Part shown: in pieces, positions 46,911 to 55,714 of the stretch
How positions within the stretch are numbered: the first letter of the stretch is position 1
How the letters are laid out: each line of letters begins with the position of its first letter
Notes under the pieces: generated by a model
The model's database searches: none
Told to the model about the DNA's origin: nothing
What the model saw: only the letters and a program-made list of their open reading frames with translations
Origin: Clostridium weizhouense
GTDB lineage: Bacteria; Bacillota; Clostridia; Clostridiales; Clostridiaceae
Assembly: GCF_019431045.1 (NCBI RefSeq)
Contig: NZ_JAHXPT010000002.1
Span: 248,001-312,000, forward strand
Reading direction: 5' to 3'
DNA length: 64,000 nucleotides
Translations under genes and position numbers: made by a program

Positions 46911-46919
46911 TAATATATG
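46911..46919 (-). promoter_or_regulatory. CATATATTA, sigma-K-like -10 element
   Basis: Exact repeat of the 9-mer seen at 33274 and 33652, 39 bp before the SPOCS operon start. Confidence 0.42.
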
Positions 46920-47013
46920 TTCTAATTAAGTTAATCTATTTATAATATTTTTTAATTATATTAATCAATTAACAGTATATCTTTAGAAGCATATATCTTA
47001 TAAATTTCTTAAA

Positions 47014-47043
47014 TAATTTGCTAATGTAAACATTAGCAAATTA
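47014..47043 (-). terminator. Terminator of the beta-domain gene copy 2
   Basis: TAATTTGCTAATGT and ACATTAGCAAATTA are perfect 14-bp arms with a 2-nt centre (functional loop larger), then TTTTTAT; 24 bp past the stop codon. Confidence 0.85.
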
Positions 47044-47067
47044 TTTTTATATAATATATTTATACTT

Positions 47068-47553
47068 TTATCTACAATCGCATTGTGGTACTCCTGAATT
47101 TGGGTTACAAGGATTGCAATTTGATTCAGCTGCTACTACTTTTTCTACACCGCCTATAGATGCTTTACCTACTAATATTCTAAAACATGTTCCATCTGTG
47201 CATGGACAGATATCAAATTGATAAAAACCTAAACAATCTGAAATAGTATGTGCTATTCCTTCATAACAACCATTAGGTGTAATTTTAATTAATTTCAAAT
47301 ATGCGTATGGTACAGGTTTGCATGAACAATCTTTTATTTGTCCCCAAACTCTTACACTTTCTCTATAACTTACAGTAATGTCAGCTTTAATTTCACTGTC
47401 ACAATTGTCTATACAGAAGTCTATACTATTTCCTACTACATATGAATCATCTGGACATGAGTTATTACATGACTCACATACTTCTGCCACCTTCTTTTTA
47501 TCATTGCATCCATATTTCATTCCTGAATTGTAATTGTAATAATTTTTATTCAT
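47068..47553 (-). CDS. Carboxypeptidase-regulatory-like beta-domain protein, Cys-rich (copy 2)
   Basis: A 161-residue protein with Cys-rich ends (CESCNNSCPDD near residue 25; CNPCNPNSGVPQCDC at the C-terminus) and a central CarboxypepD_reg-like domain (RVWGQIKDCSCKPVPYAYLKLIKITPNGC, AHTISDCLGFYQFDICPC). Over the domain it is clearly homologous to 33727-34215, but it carries about 18 cysteines where that copy has few, suggesting disulfide cross-linking in a spore layer. Ribosome site AGGAGG. Monocistronic. Its upstream block (47584-47618) is shared with the glycosyltransferase operon. Confidence 0.82.
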   Translation of the reverse strand: MNKNYYNYNSGMKYGCNDKKKVAEVCESCNNSCPDDSYVVGNSIDFCIDNCDSEIKADITVSYRESVRVWGQIKDCSCKPVPYAYLKLIKITPNGCYEGIAHTISDCLGFYQFDICPCTDGTCFRILVGKASIGGVEKVVAAESNCNPCNPNSGVPQCDCR

Positions 47554-47583
47554 AATTTTCCTCCTAAATTTATACTTTATTAT

Positions 47584-47618
47584 TTATATGAACATTGTCC
47601 TTATAAATCTTTGTAAAT
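47584..47618 (-). promoter_or_regulatory. Conserved upstream block, probable sporulation promoter (copy 2)
   Basis: Minus-strand GTTCATATAAATA preceded by GATTTATAAGG, nearly identical to 40033-40067. It lies 31 bp before the start codon. The rest of the 47554-47937 gap shows only the terminator at 47892-47933. Confidence 0.55.
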
Positions 47619-47891
47619 ATGATAGATTAAAAATTAAATATCATTCCAAAAGAACAATGAACAAAACAAAAGATAACATCAATCTTAACTCCTGTTTTCT
47701 TCATTCTTAATAATCATTTCTCATTCCATAGTAACTAATATATTATTTAATCAATTAATGTGTGAGTAGTTTATTAATTTTTTTTTAATAAAAAAAACAC
47801 TATATAATGTCATTTTTCATTATATTTTTATACACAAATTATCTATCATAATTCATATCAATAGCTTTAAAAATGTATCTTTTTTACGCAT

Positions 47892-47933
47892 AAAAAAGCT
47901 ACCACAAAACGTTTTATCGCTTTATGATAGCTT
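47892..47933 (-). terminator. Terminator of the 555-aa DUF11-SPOCS gene
   Basis: On the minus strand, AAGCTATCATAAAGCG pairs with CGTTTTGTGGTAGCTT, followed by TTTTATG; just past the stop codon. Confidence 0.82.
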
Positions 47934-47937
47934 AATA

Positions 47938-49608
47938 TTAAGACAAATTTGATATATATGGTTGAATCTTAGCTATTAATAGCAGACATACATTAGTATA
48001 AACTGATTCTATGTCTCTCTTTCTAAAACTAATATCTTCTATTTTATAATCTATGCTTATTTTACTTCCTAATTTAAAATCTAACGGTAATACAATAAAT
48101 TCAGAAAATGGTATATGTTCAGTTATAGTATAAAGTAATTTTTTACAATCACAAGATGAATACTCTATAATTTCTTTTATTATACCTTGCAATACTATTT
48201 TATATCCCGTTAAATTTTGACCTTCATTTGATTGTCCTTTTATTGTTTCAACAATATGATACTCTAATATCTTTATCTCTGAAGTAACCTTATATACATC
48301 TCCAATACAAGGTTTATTATCTCCTTTATAAATTTTCTCTGATCTGCACACATATTTAAATGTTGAAATTGTTGAATCAATATCTAATATTTTTTCAATT
48401 TCATTTCCTTTAAAGATTAATCCTGAAGTTTGTTTGTAATTAAAATTTACTTTTGTTACATTTATTATTTTTGAATTATTGTTTGATTTTGTATATTTAG
48501 CTTTATAAGTTATAGTTACTTTTTCACCAATATTTAAATTTCCTATTAATATACCTTCCGATAAATTTATATTATTTACAATTTGCCCATTAATAGCAAA
48601 TCCTCCATCCTCTATAATTAACAAATCACTTATTTTTTCATTTAATATTATGCTTTTTATTTCTAATGTTCCATCATTCTCTATTTCAATCTCATAATTA
48701 ATCTCTTCTCCTAATGATACTTCTTTCTTATCAGCTACTTTATTAATTTTTAAGCTTGCTAATTGTATATTTATTCTATTTTCATTGCTTATAGCATTTC
48801 CTTCTCTTATTTTATCTTCTCCTGCAAGATTATACTCATATTGACCAATAGAAACATTGGTTATTATTCCCGAATCTGGTTTAGAAAGTATCTTAGCATC
48901 AAATTCTATTTCTTTTATATCATCTTTCTTTAATACTCCTAAATTTATACCTGATAATATACTTTCATTAGATACATTTATGTTGTCTACTTTAATTGTA
49001 TTATTTAAAAATTTCAATTCTGGTTTTAATATATCTCTAATTATTACATTATTTATATCTATATTTCCTTTATTTTGTACTAATATTTTAAATTTTACAG
49101 TTTCTCCTACTATCGCTTCAGAAACTAATGCTTTTTTGGTTAATAATAATTTAGGTGTTAATACATGGATATTACATTTATTTGAATATAATATTATATT
49201 ACTTTTACTCTCATCCAGATATGTTGCTTCTAATTTAGCTTGACTTTTAATATATTTTTTATTATCAGTATTGGTTAATTCAGCAATAACTTCTATTACT
49301 TTAGTTTCTCCTTCTTTTATTTTATCTATATAAAATATTATAAATTTATTATATCTATTTATATTCTTAATATTTATAGAATCTATTGTTGCATCGTGTA
49401 TTTTTAATTCCTCATCTATTTTTTGCATTATATTTACATCTAAAAGATCATATTTACTTTTATTAACAATTGATATTGTGTAGGTAAACATTTTTCCAAA
49501 ATCAACATTATTATTGCTCGACTTAAGCTTTATATCAATATCACAAGCTAATTCACTATTATCTTTAACACTATTTTTTTTTATCTCACTCTCAAACTCT
49601 TTCCCCAT
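47938..49608 (-). CDS. DUF11 x3 - SPOCS fusion protein
   Basis: A 556-residue protein. Three DUF11-type repeats at about residues 25-150, 155-285 and 290-410 (for example KALVSEAIVGETVKFKILVQNKGN and KVADKKEVSLGEEINYEIEIENDG) are followed by a linker and a SPOCS domain at 430-550 (QSNEGQNLTGYKIVLQG, IIEYSSCDC, HIPFSEFIVLP, KIEDISF). It has one DUF11 repeat more than 44642-45883 and is otherwise the same architecture. ATG follows GGAGGAG. It is divergently transcribed from the plus-strand five-gene operon; the 195-bp gap serves both. Confidence 0.86.
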   Translation of the reverse strand: MGKEFESEIKKNSVKDNSELACDIDIKLKSSNNNVDFGKMFTYTISIVNKSKYDLLDVNIMQKIDEELKIHDATIDSINIKNINRYNKFIIFYIDKIKEGETKVIEVIAELTNTDNKKYIKSQAKLEATYLDESKSNIILYSNKCNIHVLTPKLLLTKKALVSEAIVGETVKFKILVQNKGNIDINNVIIRDILKPELKFLNNTIKVDNINVSNESILSGINLGVLKKDDIKEIEFDAKILSKPDSGIITNVSIGQYEYNLAGEDKIREGNAISNENRINIQLASLKINKVADKKEVSLGEEINYEIEIENDGTLEIKSIILNEKISDLLIIEDGGFAINGQIVNNINLSEGILIGNLNIGEKVTITYKAKYTKSNNNSKIINVTKVNFNYKQTSGLIFKGNEIEKILDIDSTISTFKYVCRSEKIYKGDNKPCIGDVYKVTSEIKILEYHIVETIKGQSNEGQNLTGYKIVLQGIIKEIIEYSSCDCKKLLYTITEHIPFSEFIVLPLDFKLGSKISIDYKIEDISFRKRDIESVYTNVCLLLIAKIQPYISNLS

Positions 49609-49803
49609 CCAACAAACTCCTCCTTTTTATTAATATACATAATCCCACTTACTATATATCATTAATAATATAATTATTCCATTAAGAATTTTTTTATTAC
49701 ATAAATAATAGCTTGATTTTTTATTATTAATTTTTATAATAGCTTATATTTCTTATACTAACTACATAGACATTAGTATAAATCAAATTTTATAGGAGGT
49801 ATT

Positions 49804-51114
49804 ATGCATTCTTTGAAGAAATTCTTTAATTATGATACTAGTCAAATAGATTTCTTTTCTATTAAAAGTATTAATGTTAATATCCCTTTAAATAATATTA
49901 ATACTTGCAATATCGTTTCTTACACTTGTGATCAAAGTATTAATAATTGGGAGTTAGTTGATAATTCTGTAAGATTAAATATTTCTTTCTTATTTAAAAT
50001 TTTATATACTGTACCAAATTCATCTGCTTTAAGTATTTTTAAATATGAATATTATTGCTATGATCTAATTACTTTGCCAAATAAAATTGATGGATTTGAT
50101 TTACATAAGATTAATATTAAAAAGAAATTAAAGCCTATTTGTGATATTATTTCAATGTCTTTATTAAATTATGATACTTCTTATATTTTAATTTCATTAA
50201 TAATTATTAATAAAATTGAAATTTTACATTCATTAAGTATTATTTATAATGTGATTGATGAAAAATCTCAAAATTTTTTATATGCATCTGATATCTTATT
50301 TAAAAATTTAATTCAATTAAATTTTTCACATAGAGATTATAAACATATTTGTTTTTCTTATTATGAAGATTGTTTTTATTATTATATAAATGATAACATT
50401 TATCAGTATTTACTATTAACTAATAATGAAGTCTTTTTATTCAATGATAGTTTATTAAAATGGTTTTGTAACATTTCCAAGAATAAATTTATAATTTATA
50501 GAAATAATGAATTTAATAATTATATTATACTTGTAGATATAAAGAATAATTTAGAAACATTAATATATAAATTTAATGAAAAATCTAAAATTAAAAGCTT
50601 TAATTTTAGTAATAATATATTAAGTTTTATAGTTTCTACTGAAGAAAAGGAACATTTAATTATTTTAGATATTTATAATGATATTTTATTGAATAAAGAA
50701 TGTACTTTTAATGATATATATATAAATACTTCTCATGATATTCTAATAGGTACTAATAAAAATAATTTACAATTAATTAATGTTATTGATAAATCAACAA
50801 CAGATGTTTTAATACCTTTTAATGATTTTATAATTAATAATTTAGTATTTTTTTCAAGTAATATCATTATTATTTCTGGTATATATAATAATGTTAGTTA
50901 TATATTGTCATTAGATATTAAGAATTTATTATTTAATGAATTATTAAAGGGAAATTTTATTATTTCATCTTTAGAAGTAGATAACAGAGGTAATATAATT
51001 TTTTCTTCTAATCAACTTAAACTTTTTAATATATATATTATGAAGCCTGGTGAAAAACCTAAACTAGCATTAAAATTATTTTCTCCGCATTTAAATTTAT
51101 TAGTTAGAAAGTAG
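49804..51114 (+). CDS. SPOCS-like domain plus beta-propeller-like domain
   Basis: A 436-residue protein of extreme Asn/Ile composition. Residues 1-150 look like a degenerate SPOCS domain (SIKSINVNIPLNNINTCNIV, LFKILYTVPNSS, YDLITLP). Residues 165-436 contain repeated short hydrophobic strands with turn Asn/Asp, for example YKHICFSYYEDCFYYY, NKFIIYRNNEFNNYIILVD, ILSFIVSTEEKEHLIILD, DILIGTNKNNLQLINVID and NIIIISGIYNNVSYILSLD. These suggest a TolB/WD-like propeller. First gene of a five-gene plus-strand operon; ribosome site AGGAGG. No family match is claimed; function unknown. Confidence 0.62.
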   Translation: MHSLKKFFNYDTSQIDFFSIKSINVNIPLNNINTCNIVSYTCDQSINNWELVDNSVRLNISFLFKILYTVPNSSALSIFKYEYYCYDLITLPNKIDGFDLHKINIKKKLKPICDIISMSLLNYDTSYILISLIIINKIEILHSLSIIYNVIDEKSQNFLYASDILFKNLIQLNFSHRDYKHICFSYYEDCFYYYINDNIYQYLLLTNNEVFLFNDSLLKWFCNISKNKFIIYRNNEFNNYIILVDIKNNLETLIYKFNEKSKIKSFNFSNNILSFIVSTEEKEHLIILDIYNDILLNKECTFNDIYINTSHDILIGTNKNNLQLINVIDKSTTDVLIPFNDFIINNLVFFSSNIIIISGIYNNVSYILSLDIKNLLFNELLKGNFIISSLEVDNRGNIIFSSNQLKLFNIYIMKPGEKPKLALKLFSPHLNLLVRK

Positions 51115-51126
51115 GGATGTTTTTTT

Positions 51127-51528
51127 ATGTTTTTTGAAGATTTACCAATTGAATATTATGGTGTAGATAATAACTCAAAATATAATTCGCCTATAGTAAC
51201 AGAGAAAATTATACATTTTCCTGATAATATTCATCCCAAAAATATTCTTAAAGTATATAGCGATTTAGATGTGATTTTTAATACTCAAAGTAATACATTA
51301 GAAAATATGTATTATTGTATATGTAATATTAAATTTAATATAGAATATATTGATAATAATAAAGATGATACAATAAGCATATTTAATGATTATCTTTATT
51401 GCCCTTTATATTTTCCTATTACTAATAATTTTTCTTTAAATAATTTTAATCCTAAAATTTCAAACCTTCACTTAAAGTTATTAAATACATCTGATATTTA
51501 TGTTTATATATCAATTTCTCCTTATTAA
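51127..51528 (+). CDS. Divergent SPOCS-like protein with IEYxG N-terminus
   Basis: A 133-residue protein starting MFFEDLPIEYYGVDNNSK. The IEYxG motif and the following segment NILKVYSDLDVIFN match the layout of the intact SPOCS proteins at 46396 and 54695, but the EGQxLTG signature is lost. A late YIDNN...YCPLYFPI stretch sits where IxVP is expected. Second gene of the plus-strand operon, 12 bp after the propeller gene. A shared role in the same structure is inferred. Confidence 0.6.
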   Translation: MFFEDLPIEYYGVDNNSKYNSPIVTEKIIHFPDNIHPKNILKVYSDLDVIFNTQSNTLENMYYCICNIKFNIEYIDNNKDDTISIFNDYLYCPLYFPITNNFSLNNFNPKISNLHLKLLNTSDIYVYISISPY

Positions 51529-51539
51529 AAGGTCTTTTA

Positions 51540-52046
51540 ATGAATAAAATTTTTTCTATTAAATGTTTAAGTGATAAAAATGCTTTAAGTGACAAGCTGC
51601 TCCAAAATATATATGTGCGTACAATTAGAGGAAGTATTGTAACTGATTCTTCTTTTAAAAGTTTATTTGATATTTCTATTAGTTCAGATATAATTAATAT
51701 TTCTTCTATAAAATTTCAAGATATGAATTTAAATATTTTTAATTGTAAATTTACTTTTAATATTATTAGTATAGATAATTTTGATAAAGCGATTTTTTCT
51801 AATTATGATTATAATTTTATAATCAATAATAAAACATTTAATAAAATAGAAAATTGTGAATTACTTTTATTTGATGGTTATGCTTATATAAATTCAGAAT
51901 TCAATATAGAATTTAATATAGTCGTCGGCCTTGATTTTTCTACAAATAATATACCTAATAATCAAATTGTTAATCCCACAATAGAAAACAATAGTGATTT
52001 TATTAATGATAACATTAAATTATTATTTGATAAGGAGTTTATTTGA
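51540..52046 (+). CDS. Divergent SPOCS-like unknown protein
   Basis: A 168-residue beta-rich, Asn/Ile-rich protein (RTIRGSIVTDSSFKSLFDIS, IFNCKFTFNIISIDNF, INSEFNIEFNIVVGLDF). The alternating-strand pattern and gene context suggest a SPOCS-like fold, but no signature motif remains. It is 11 bp after 51127-51528 and 3 bp before the glycosyltransferase gene, so firmly in the operon. Ribosome site AAAAGG is weak. Confidence 0.5.
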   Translation: MNKIFSIKCLSDKNALSDKLLQNIYVRTIRGSIVTDSSFKSLFDISISSDIINISSIKFQDMNLNIFNCKFTFNIISIDNFDKAIFSNYDYNFIINNKTFNKIENCELLLFDGYAYINSEFNIEFNIVVGLDFSTNNIPNNQIVNPTIENNSDFINDNIKLLFDKEFI

Positions 52047-52049
52047 TTT

Positions 52050-53165
52050 ATGAATATTTTATATTATGCTCTTCCCTGTTTTTTAATTGATAGTGAGGTA
52101 TTTAAATACTCTATTAGCCATTTAAAAACTTTACTAAATTATAGTAAACTAACTAATATTAATCCAATCATCATAAAAGAAAAATTAATATCAAATAATT
52201 CATTAAAAGATATTATTCCTGAAATTCCTGAAATTAAATCATTAGATTTCTCTTTGAATAATAATTATAATCTTATAGAATTTGTAAATAAAAATAACAT
52301 AGACATTTATCATTGCTTTCATAACGGTTTTTCTTTATGTGAAAATTTTAATGCTGCAAAAATATCTACTATATATACAACTTTACCATTAACTTCTGAA
52401 AGTTCTTTAGATAATTCATACTATAAAATGTACTTAGATAGAGTTACAAAAACTTTAAATTTCACTGATTCAATTATTGTGCCTTATAATTTTATGAAAA
52501 AAGATTTATGTAATTTTTTTTCAATCAATAATAAAAAAATTCATGTTATTCCACCAGTTATTCCATTTAATTTAATAAATAAAAGTAAACCTTTAAGTAA
52601 AATCTACGTTAAAAGCAAATTTAATATTACTGGCGACTATTATATTTATATAGGAGAAATAAATCCAAGAAATACTCTTATTGATACTTTAAAATTATTT
52701 AAATATTATTCAAATAATAGTAATGTAAAATTAATATTATCTTTAACATATCTTAATAAAAATAAATATCTATATTATGAACTAATTTCTTTTATTGATC
52801 GAATTAACTTAACTTCTAAAGTTATTTTTCTTAACTCATTAAATTATGATGATTTTATTAATTTAATAAATTCATCTATATGTTTTATAAACTTAAATCC
52901 TTTTAATGAATTAAACATAACTACTTTATATGCGTTATTTTTAAATACAAACATATTGGCATATCAAACTTATAATAACTTAGAATTTTTAGAAGATTAC
53001 CCTATATATATTTCAAATTATATAGATGCTTATGATATTGATCTTTCTGTGAATAATTTTGAAAAAATTAGTACTAATACTGATGAAATTTATTCTATAC
53101 TGAATAAATTTCATATTGATGGTGTATTTGAGAGTTTTTATAATATATACCAAAATATTTTATAA
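52050..53165 (+). CDS. GT4-like glycosyltransferase within the SPOCS-like operon
   Basis: A 371-residue GT-B type protein. The N-terminal half has a Rossmann-like NIDIYHCFHNGFSLCENFN, TLNFTDSIIVPYNFMKKDL and KKIHVIPPVIPFNL. The C-terminal half has YIYIGEINPRNTLIDTLKLF, KVIFLNSLNYDDFINLINSSICFINLNPFNELNITTLYALF, where the EX7E-type acidic motif is weakened. It is embedded among structural genes, which suggests it sugars one of them. Ribosome site AAGGAG. Activity is uncertain because of divergence. Confidence 0.72.
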   Translation: MNILYYALPCFLIDSEVFKYSISHLKTLLNYSKLTNINPIIIKEKLISNNSLKDIIPEIPEIKSLDFSLNNNYNLIEFVNKNNIDIYHCFHNGFSLCENFNAAKISTIYTTLPLTSESSLDNSYYKMYLDRVTKTLNFTDSIIVPYNFMKKDLCNFFSINNKKIHVIPPVIPFNLINKSKPLSKIYVKSKFNITGDYYIYIGEINPRNTLIDTLKLFKYYSNNSNVKLILSLTYLNKNKYLYYELISFIDRINLTSKVIFLNSLNYDDFINLINSSICFINLNPFNELNITTLYALFLNTNILAYQTYNNLEFLEDYPIYISNYIDAYDIDLSVNNFEKISTNTDEIYSILNKFHIDGVFESFYNIYQNIL

Positions 53166-53181
53166 GAATGGATGTGATTTA

Positions 53182-53628
53182 GTGGGATGGGAAAAAAATC
53201 TAAATTCTTTTGTATTTGTTCCTAGCAAAAAAATATTACCTGAATTTGATAATTATAAAATAAATTCTACTGTATGTGATTTAAACTATTCCTTATATTT
53301 TCCATTAGATGATATCACTAATATATCATATGATATTTCATTATCATATTTAGGTACTTCTATAATATCTTCTAATAATAACAATGACTTTAAACTTCAT
53401 AACGAATATTTAAAAAATGTAAAAATACTAGTTTCTATAAGAATCGAATATAAAAATAACTTAGAAATTAAATTTTTTAATTTAACGTATGTATTTGGCG
53501 ATTTTTTGATATGCTGTAATAAAGATTCTACTATAAATATATCACCTGAATTAATATGCTTATGGAAATCTTCAGATAATAAAATTAATTTGACATTTAT
53601 ATACGTCTTGATAGAAAATAGTTCTTAA
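53182..53628 (+). CDS. Divergent SPOCS-like protein, last gene of the plus operon
   Basis: A 148-residue protein starting at a GTG that follows GGATGTGA, giving VGWEKNLNSFVFVPSKK. The longer reading from 53116 overlaps the glycosyltransferase and lacks a ribosome site. Sequence is Asn/Ile/Ser-rich with strand-turn pattern (YSLYFPLDDI, KNVKILVSIRIEYKNNLEIKFFNL, INLTFIYVLIENSS). The fold is inferred as SPOCS-like from pattern and context only. Confidence 0.55.
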   Translation: MGWEKNLNSFVFVPSKKILPEFDNYKINSTVCDLNYSLYFPLDDITNISYDISLSYLGTSIISSNNNNDFKLHNEYLKNVKILVSIRIEYKNNLEIKFFNLTYVFGDFLICCNKDSTINISPELICLWKSSDNKINLTFIYVLIENSS

Positions 53629-53659
53629 ACTTCTTGCTTTTAGGAAACATGTATTAAAT

Positions 53660-53705
53660 AAAAATTGATGTATATTTTTATAATTAAATATACATCAATT
53701 TTTAT
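53660..53705. terminator. Bidirectional terminator between convergent genes
   Basis: AAAAATTGATGTATATTT and AAATATACATCAATTTTTAT make a perfect long stem between the plus operon and the minus-strand SPOCS-like genes. Confidence 0.9.
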
Positions 53706-53732
53706 TTAATCTATTATTATTTAAATTTTCCA

Positions 53733-54089
53733 TTAAGAAATCATTAAATCTATAGATGCATTGGCAAATATTGTATTTTCTTCTATCAATTTAATTTTCT
53801 TATTAACTATTTCAAAATTTTTATCATAATTATTTTTATGCAATACTGATTTATCTAAATTTATAAATTTATTTAATAATTTTTTTATTTCTAAATTTCT
53901 AATTTCCATTTTATCTATTGGTATATATTCTATATCAAATATTACTTTTGCCATAATAATTATATTTTTTCTATTATTAATATAATTATATCTGAGGTTT
54001 GCAATCTCTATATTCATATCAACTAATTCTTGTATCTGTATATTACTATCCAATACTTTATGAATAAATTCTATATCAACTTGTATCAT
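53733..54089 (-). CDS. Short SPOCS-like protein (118 aa)
   Basis: A 118-residue protein. IQELVDMNIEIANLRYNYINNRKNIIIMAKVIFDIEYIPID follows the SPOCS strand order, but the EGQxxTG turn is absent and the N-terminal extension is missing, so it is shorter than its paralogs by about 40 residues. It may be a trimmed or decaying member. Ribosome site TAGGAG is spaced somewhat far. About 100 bp separate it from the next SPOCS gene upstream. Confidence 0.55.
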   Translation of the reverse strand: MIQVDIEFIHKVLDSNIQIQELVDMNIEIANLRYNYINNRKNIIIMAKVIFDIEYIPIDKMEIRNLEIKKLLNKFINLDKSVLHKNNYDKNFEIVNKKIKLIEENTIFANASIDLMIS

Positions 54090-54189
54090 TAATATTATCT
54101 CCTATCACTACCTGGTATACAATATATTATTTAACCATTGTAACTACATTATATTTCTTTAGTTAAATAATATTTTATATATAACTTAT

Positions 54190-54675
54190 TTAACTTTCTG
54201 TAAAATTAGCAGTTACTATTGCAGATATGTTTGTGTATATTAAATTTTCCTCTCTTAATTCACAATATATATCCTCTATATAGGAATTTATTATTATTTT
54301 CTTCTTTCTTAATAAATCTATCATATTAGTGTTATTATGTTCTAAAGGTAAAACAATATATACTGTTTTCACCAATTTATTGTCATTTAAACCTAAAGTA
54401 TTTTGAAACATATACTTTATTTTCATATTCATTATTAATTCAACTTTTAACTTATACCCACTAAAAAATACACCTTCATTTGATAACATTATAGGGGTTT
54501 TTATTATATCAGTTGATTCTATATTTATGTTTACATTAATAGATAAGATTTTCTCTATACTATTGTCCTCTAATTTTATATTACTTTGAAAATCAAATTC
54601 TTTAAAATAATTTGATTTTATATTTTTACAATCATCTACACCTAATATTTCAATAAAATTATTTGAACTATTCAT
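54190..54675 (-). CDS. Single SPOCS-domain protein (C)
   Basis: A 161-residue protein with N-terminal NNFIEILGVDDCKN (variant of the IEYxG motif) and IEKILSINVNINIESTDIIKTPIMLSNEGVFFSGYKLKVELIM, IKYMFQNT, VYIVLP and YIEDIY: a recognisable SPOCS domain. ATG at 54675, after GGAGGGAGG, is chosen over an upstream start. It overlaps nothing; the preceding SPOCS gene ends 19 bp before it, so the two form an operon. Confidence 0.8.
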   Translation of the reverse strand: MNSSNNFIEILGVDDCKNIKSNYFKEFDFQSNIKLEDNSIEKILSINVNINIESTDIIKTPIMLSNEGVFFSGYKLKVELIMNMKIKYMFQNTLGLNDNKLVKTVYIVLPLEHNNTNMIDLLRKKKIIINSYIEDIYCELREENLIYTNISAIVTANFTES

Positions 54676-54694
54676 ATTCCTCCCTCCTTTAATC

Positions 54695-55165
54695 TTACTT
54701 TTCAACTGTTGATAGCAATGTAACCAATACTATTATTTGTTCATTACTTAATAGTTCTGCATTAATTTCTTCTATAAAAATAGATGGTATAAGGATATGA
54801 GAATTTACCATATCTTTATGCAGAATCATACCACTAGAAAAGTTCTGTTTATGGTAAATACAATATATTTTGTTCTTTTCATTTTCTGCTAAGTAATCTA
54901 TTCTTAATTTAACTTCTCCTTCAATAATATATTTTTTACCAGTCAATTCTTGTCCTTCTAAAGACTTTCCTTGTGGTGTATCTATTATTCTTGTACTATT
55001 TATTATAGGCTTCATGCTTACCTTTATTATCTCTTTCAATGTGGGTCTATTAAGTGGTAAATCTATTATACTTTCTAAATTAAATTCTTTATAGCAAGTA
55101 AGATCTTTAGGAATATATTCTGATATCCCTGAATATTCAATTAAATTTTCATATATGTTAATCAT
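54695..55165 (-). CDS. Single SPOCS-domain protein (D)
   Basis: A 156-residue protein beginning MINIYENLIEYSGISEY, with LNRPTLKEIIKVSMKPIINSTRIIDTPQGKSLEGQELTGKKYIIEGEVKLRIDYLAE, then ILIPSIFIEEI. The EGQ-LTG signature is intact. The Cys residues seen in A and B are replaced (PLNRPTL instead of PCQKPDI), so this subgroup is not disulfide-linked in the same way. Ribosome site AAGGAG. It is first of a two-gene unit with 54190. Confidence 0.85.
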   Translation of the reverse strand: MINIYENLIEYSGISEYIPKDLTCYKEFNLESIIDLPLNRPTLKEIIKVSMKPIINSTRIIDTPQGKSLEGQELTGKKYIIEGEVKLRIDYLAENEKNKIYCIYHKQNFSSGMILHKDMVNSHILIPSIFIEEINAELLSNEQIIVLVTLLSTVEK

Positions 55166-55196
55166 TACATACTCCTTATCTAATATTTATTTTATA

Positions 55197-55231
55197 ACGT
55201 GTGGATTAAGTAAATATTAAACTCCACACGT
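55197..55231 (-). terminator. Terminator after the beta-domain gene copy 3
   Basis: ACGTGTGGA and TCCACACGT, perfect 9-bp arms, 13 bp past the stop codon at 55244. Confidence 0.72.
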
Positions 55232-55243
55232 ATATAACAATTA

Positions 55244-55651
55244 TTAATCAGCAACTTTTACAAAGTAATGAGCATCTTTATAACTATCCTCTATTACTGT
55301 TTGATATACGCCTTTTTCATCTGTGATCATATTGCAAATTGGAATATATTCTGTTCTATAATTTATTAATTCACATCTAAATAAAGTAACCTTTTTATTT
55401 TTTACTATGTTTCCATTCTTATCTCTAAGTATTCCAGATATATTAATGTATTTTACTTCTTCCATTTGTATATCCACATACTTTTCATTACATATTCCAT
55501 TTAAATTCAAATCTATATACTTACTTCTATAATCTTTTTCTTTCTGTACGTTTAAATTATAAGTATAATCTTCTTTTTTATTTTTAATATTATTTTCTTT
55601 TTTATTGTAATATTCGTTATTTTTTATTCTTTCATTATATATAATTGACAT
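55244..55651 (-). CDS. Carboxypeptidase-regulatory-like beta-domain protein (copy 3)
   Basis: A 135-residue protein with a lysine/asparagine-rich N-terminal half and a C-terminal CarboxypepD_reg-like domain (INISGILRDKNGNIVKNKKVTLFRCEL, MITDEKGVYQTVIEDSYKDAHYFVKVAD). It has the same strand layout as copies 1 and 2 but only two Cys. Ribosome site GGGGGAGGAGG. CATATATTA lies about 50 bp upstream on the minus strand (55701-55709), within the end of the giant DUF11 gene. Confidence 0.75.
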   Translation of the reverse strand: MSIIYNERIKNNEYYNKKENNIKNKKEDYTYNLNVQKEKDYRSKYIDLNLNGICNEKYVDIQMEEVKYINISGILRDKNGNIVKNKKVTLFRCELINYRTEYIPICNMITDEKGVYQTVIEDSYKDAHYFVKVAD

Positions 55652-55700
55652 TTCCTCCTCCCCCTTTTCTATAAAATCATATACATAAAGTATTTTATAA

Positions 55701-55709
55701 TAATATATG
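55701..55709 (-). promoter_or_regulatory. CATATATTA, sigma-K-like -10 element
   Basis: Fourth identical copy of the 9-mer, about 50 bp before the beta-domain gene copy 3 and just downstream of the 1164-aa gene. Confidence 0.4.
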
Positions 55710-55714
55710 ATACT

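Noticed and set aside
47589-47713. A ~40-codon plus-strand frame starting ATGAACATTG
   Set aside because: No ribosome site, overlaps the shared promoter block and shows no recognisable protein features.
44642-49608. Annotation of the DUF11 proteins as cell-wall adhesins or S-layer proteins
   Set aside because: No signal peptides, sortase motifs or SLH domains; the fused SPOCS domains point to the spore instead.
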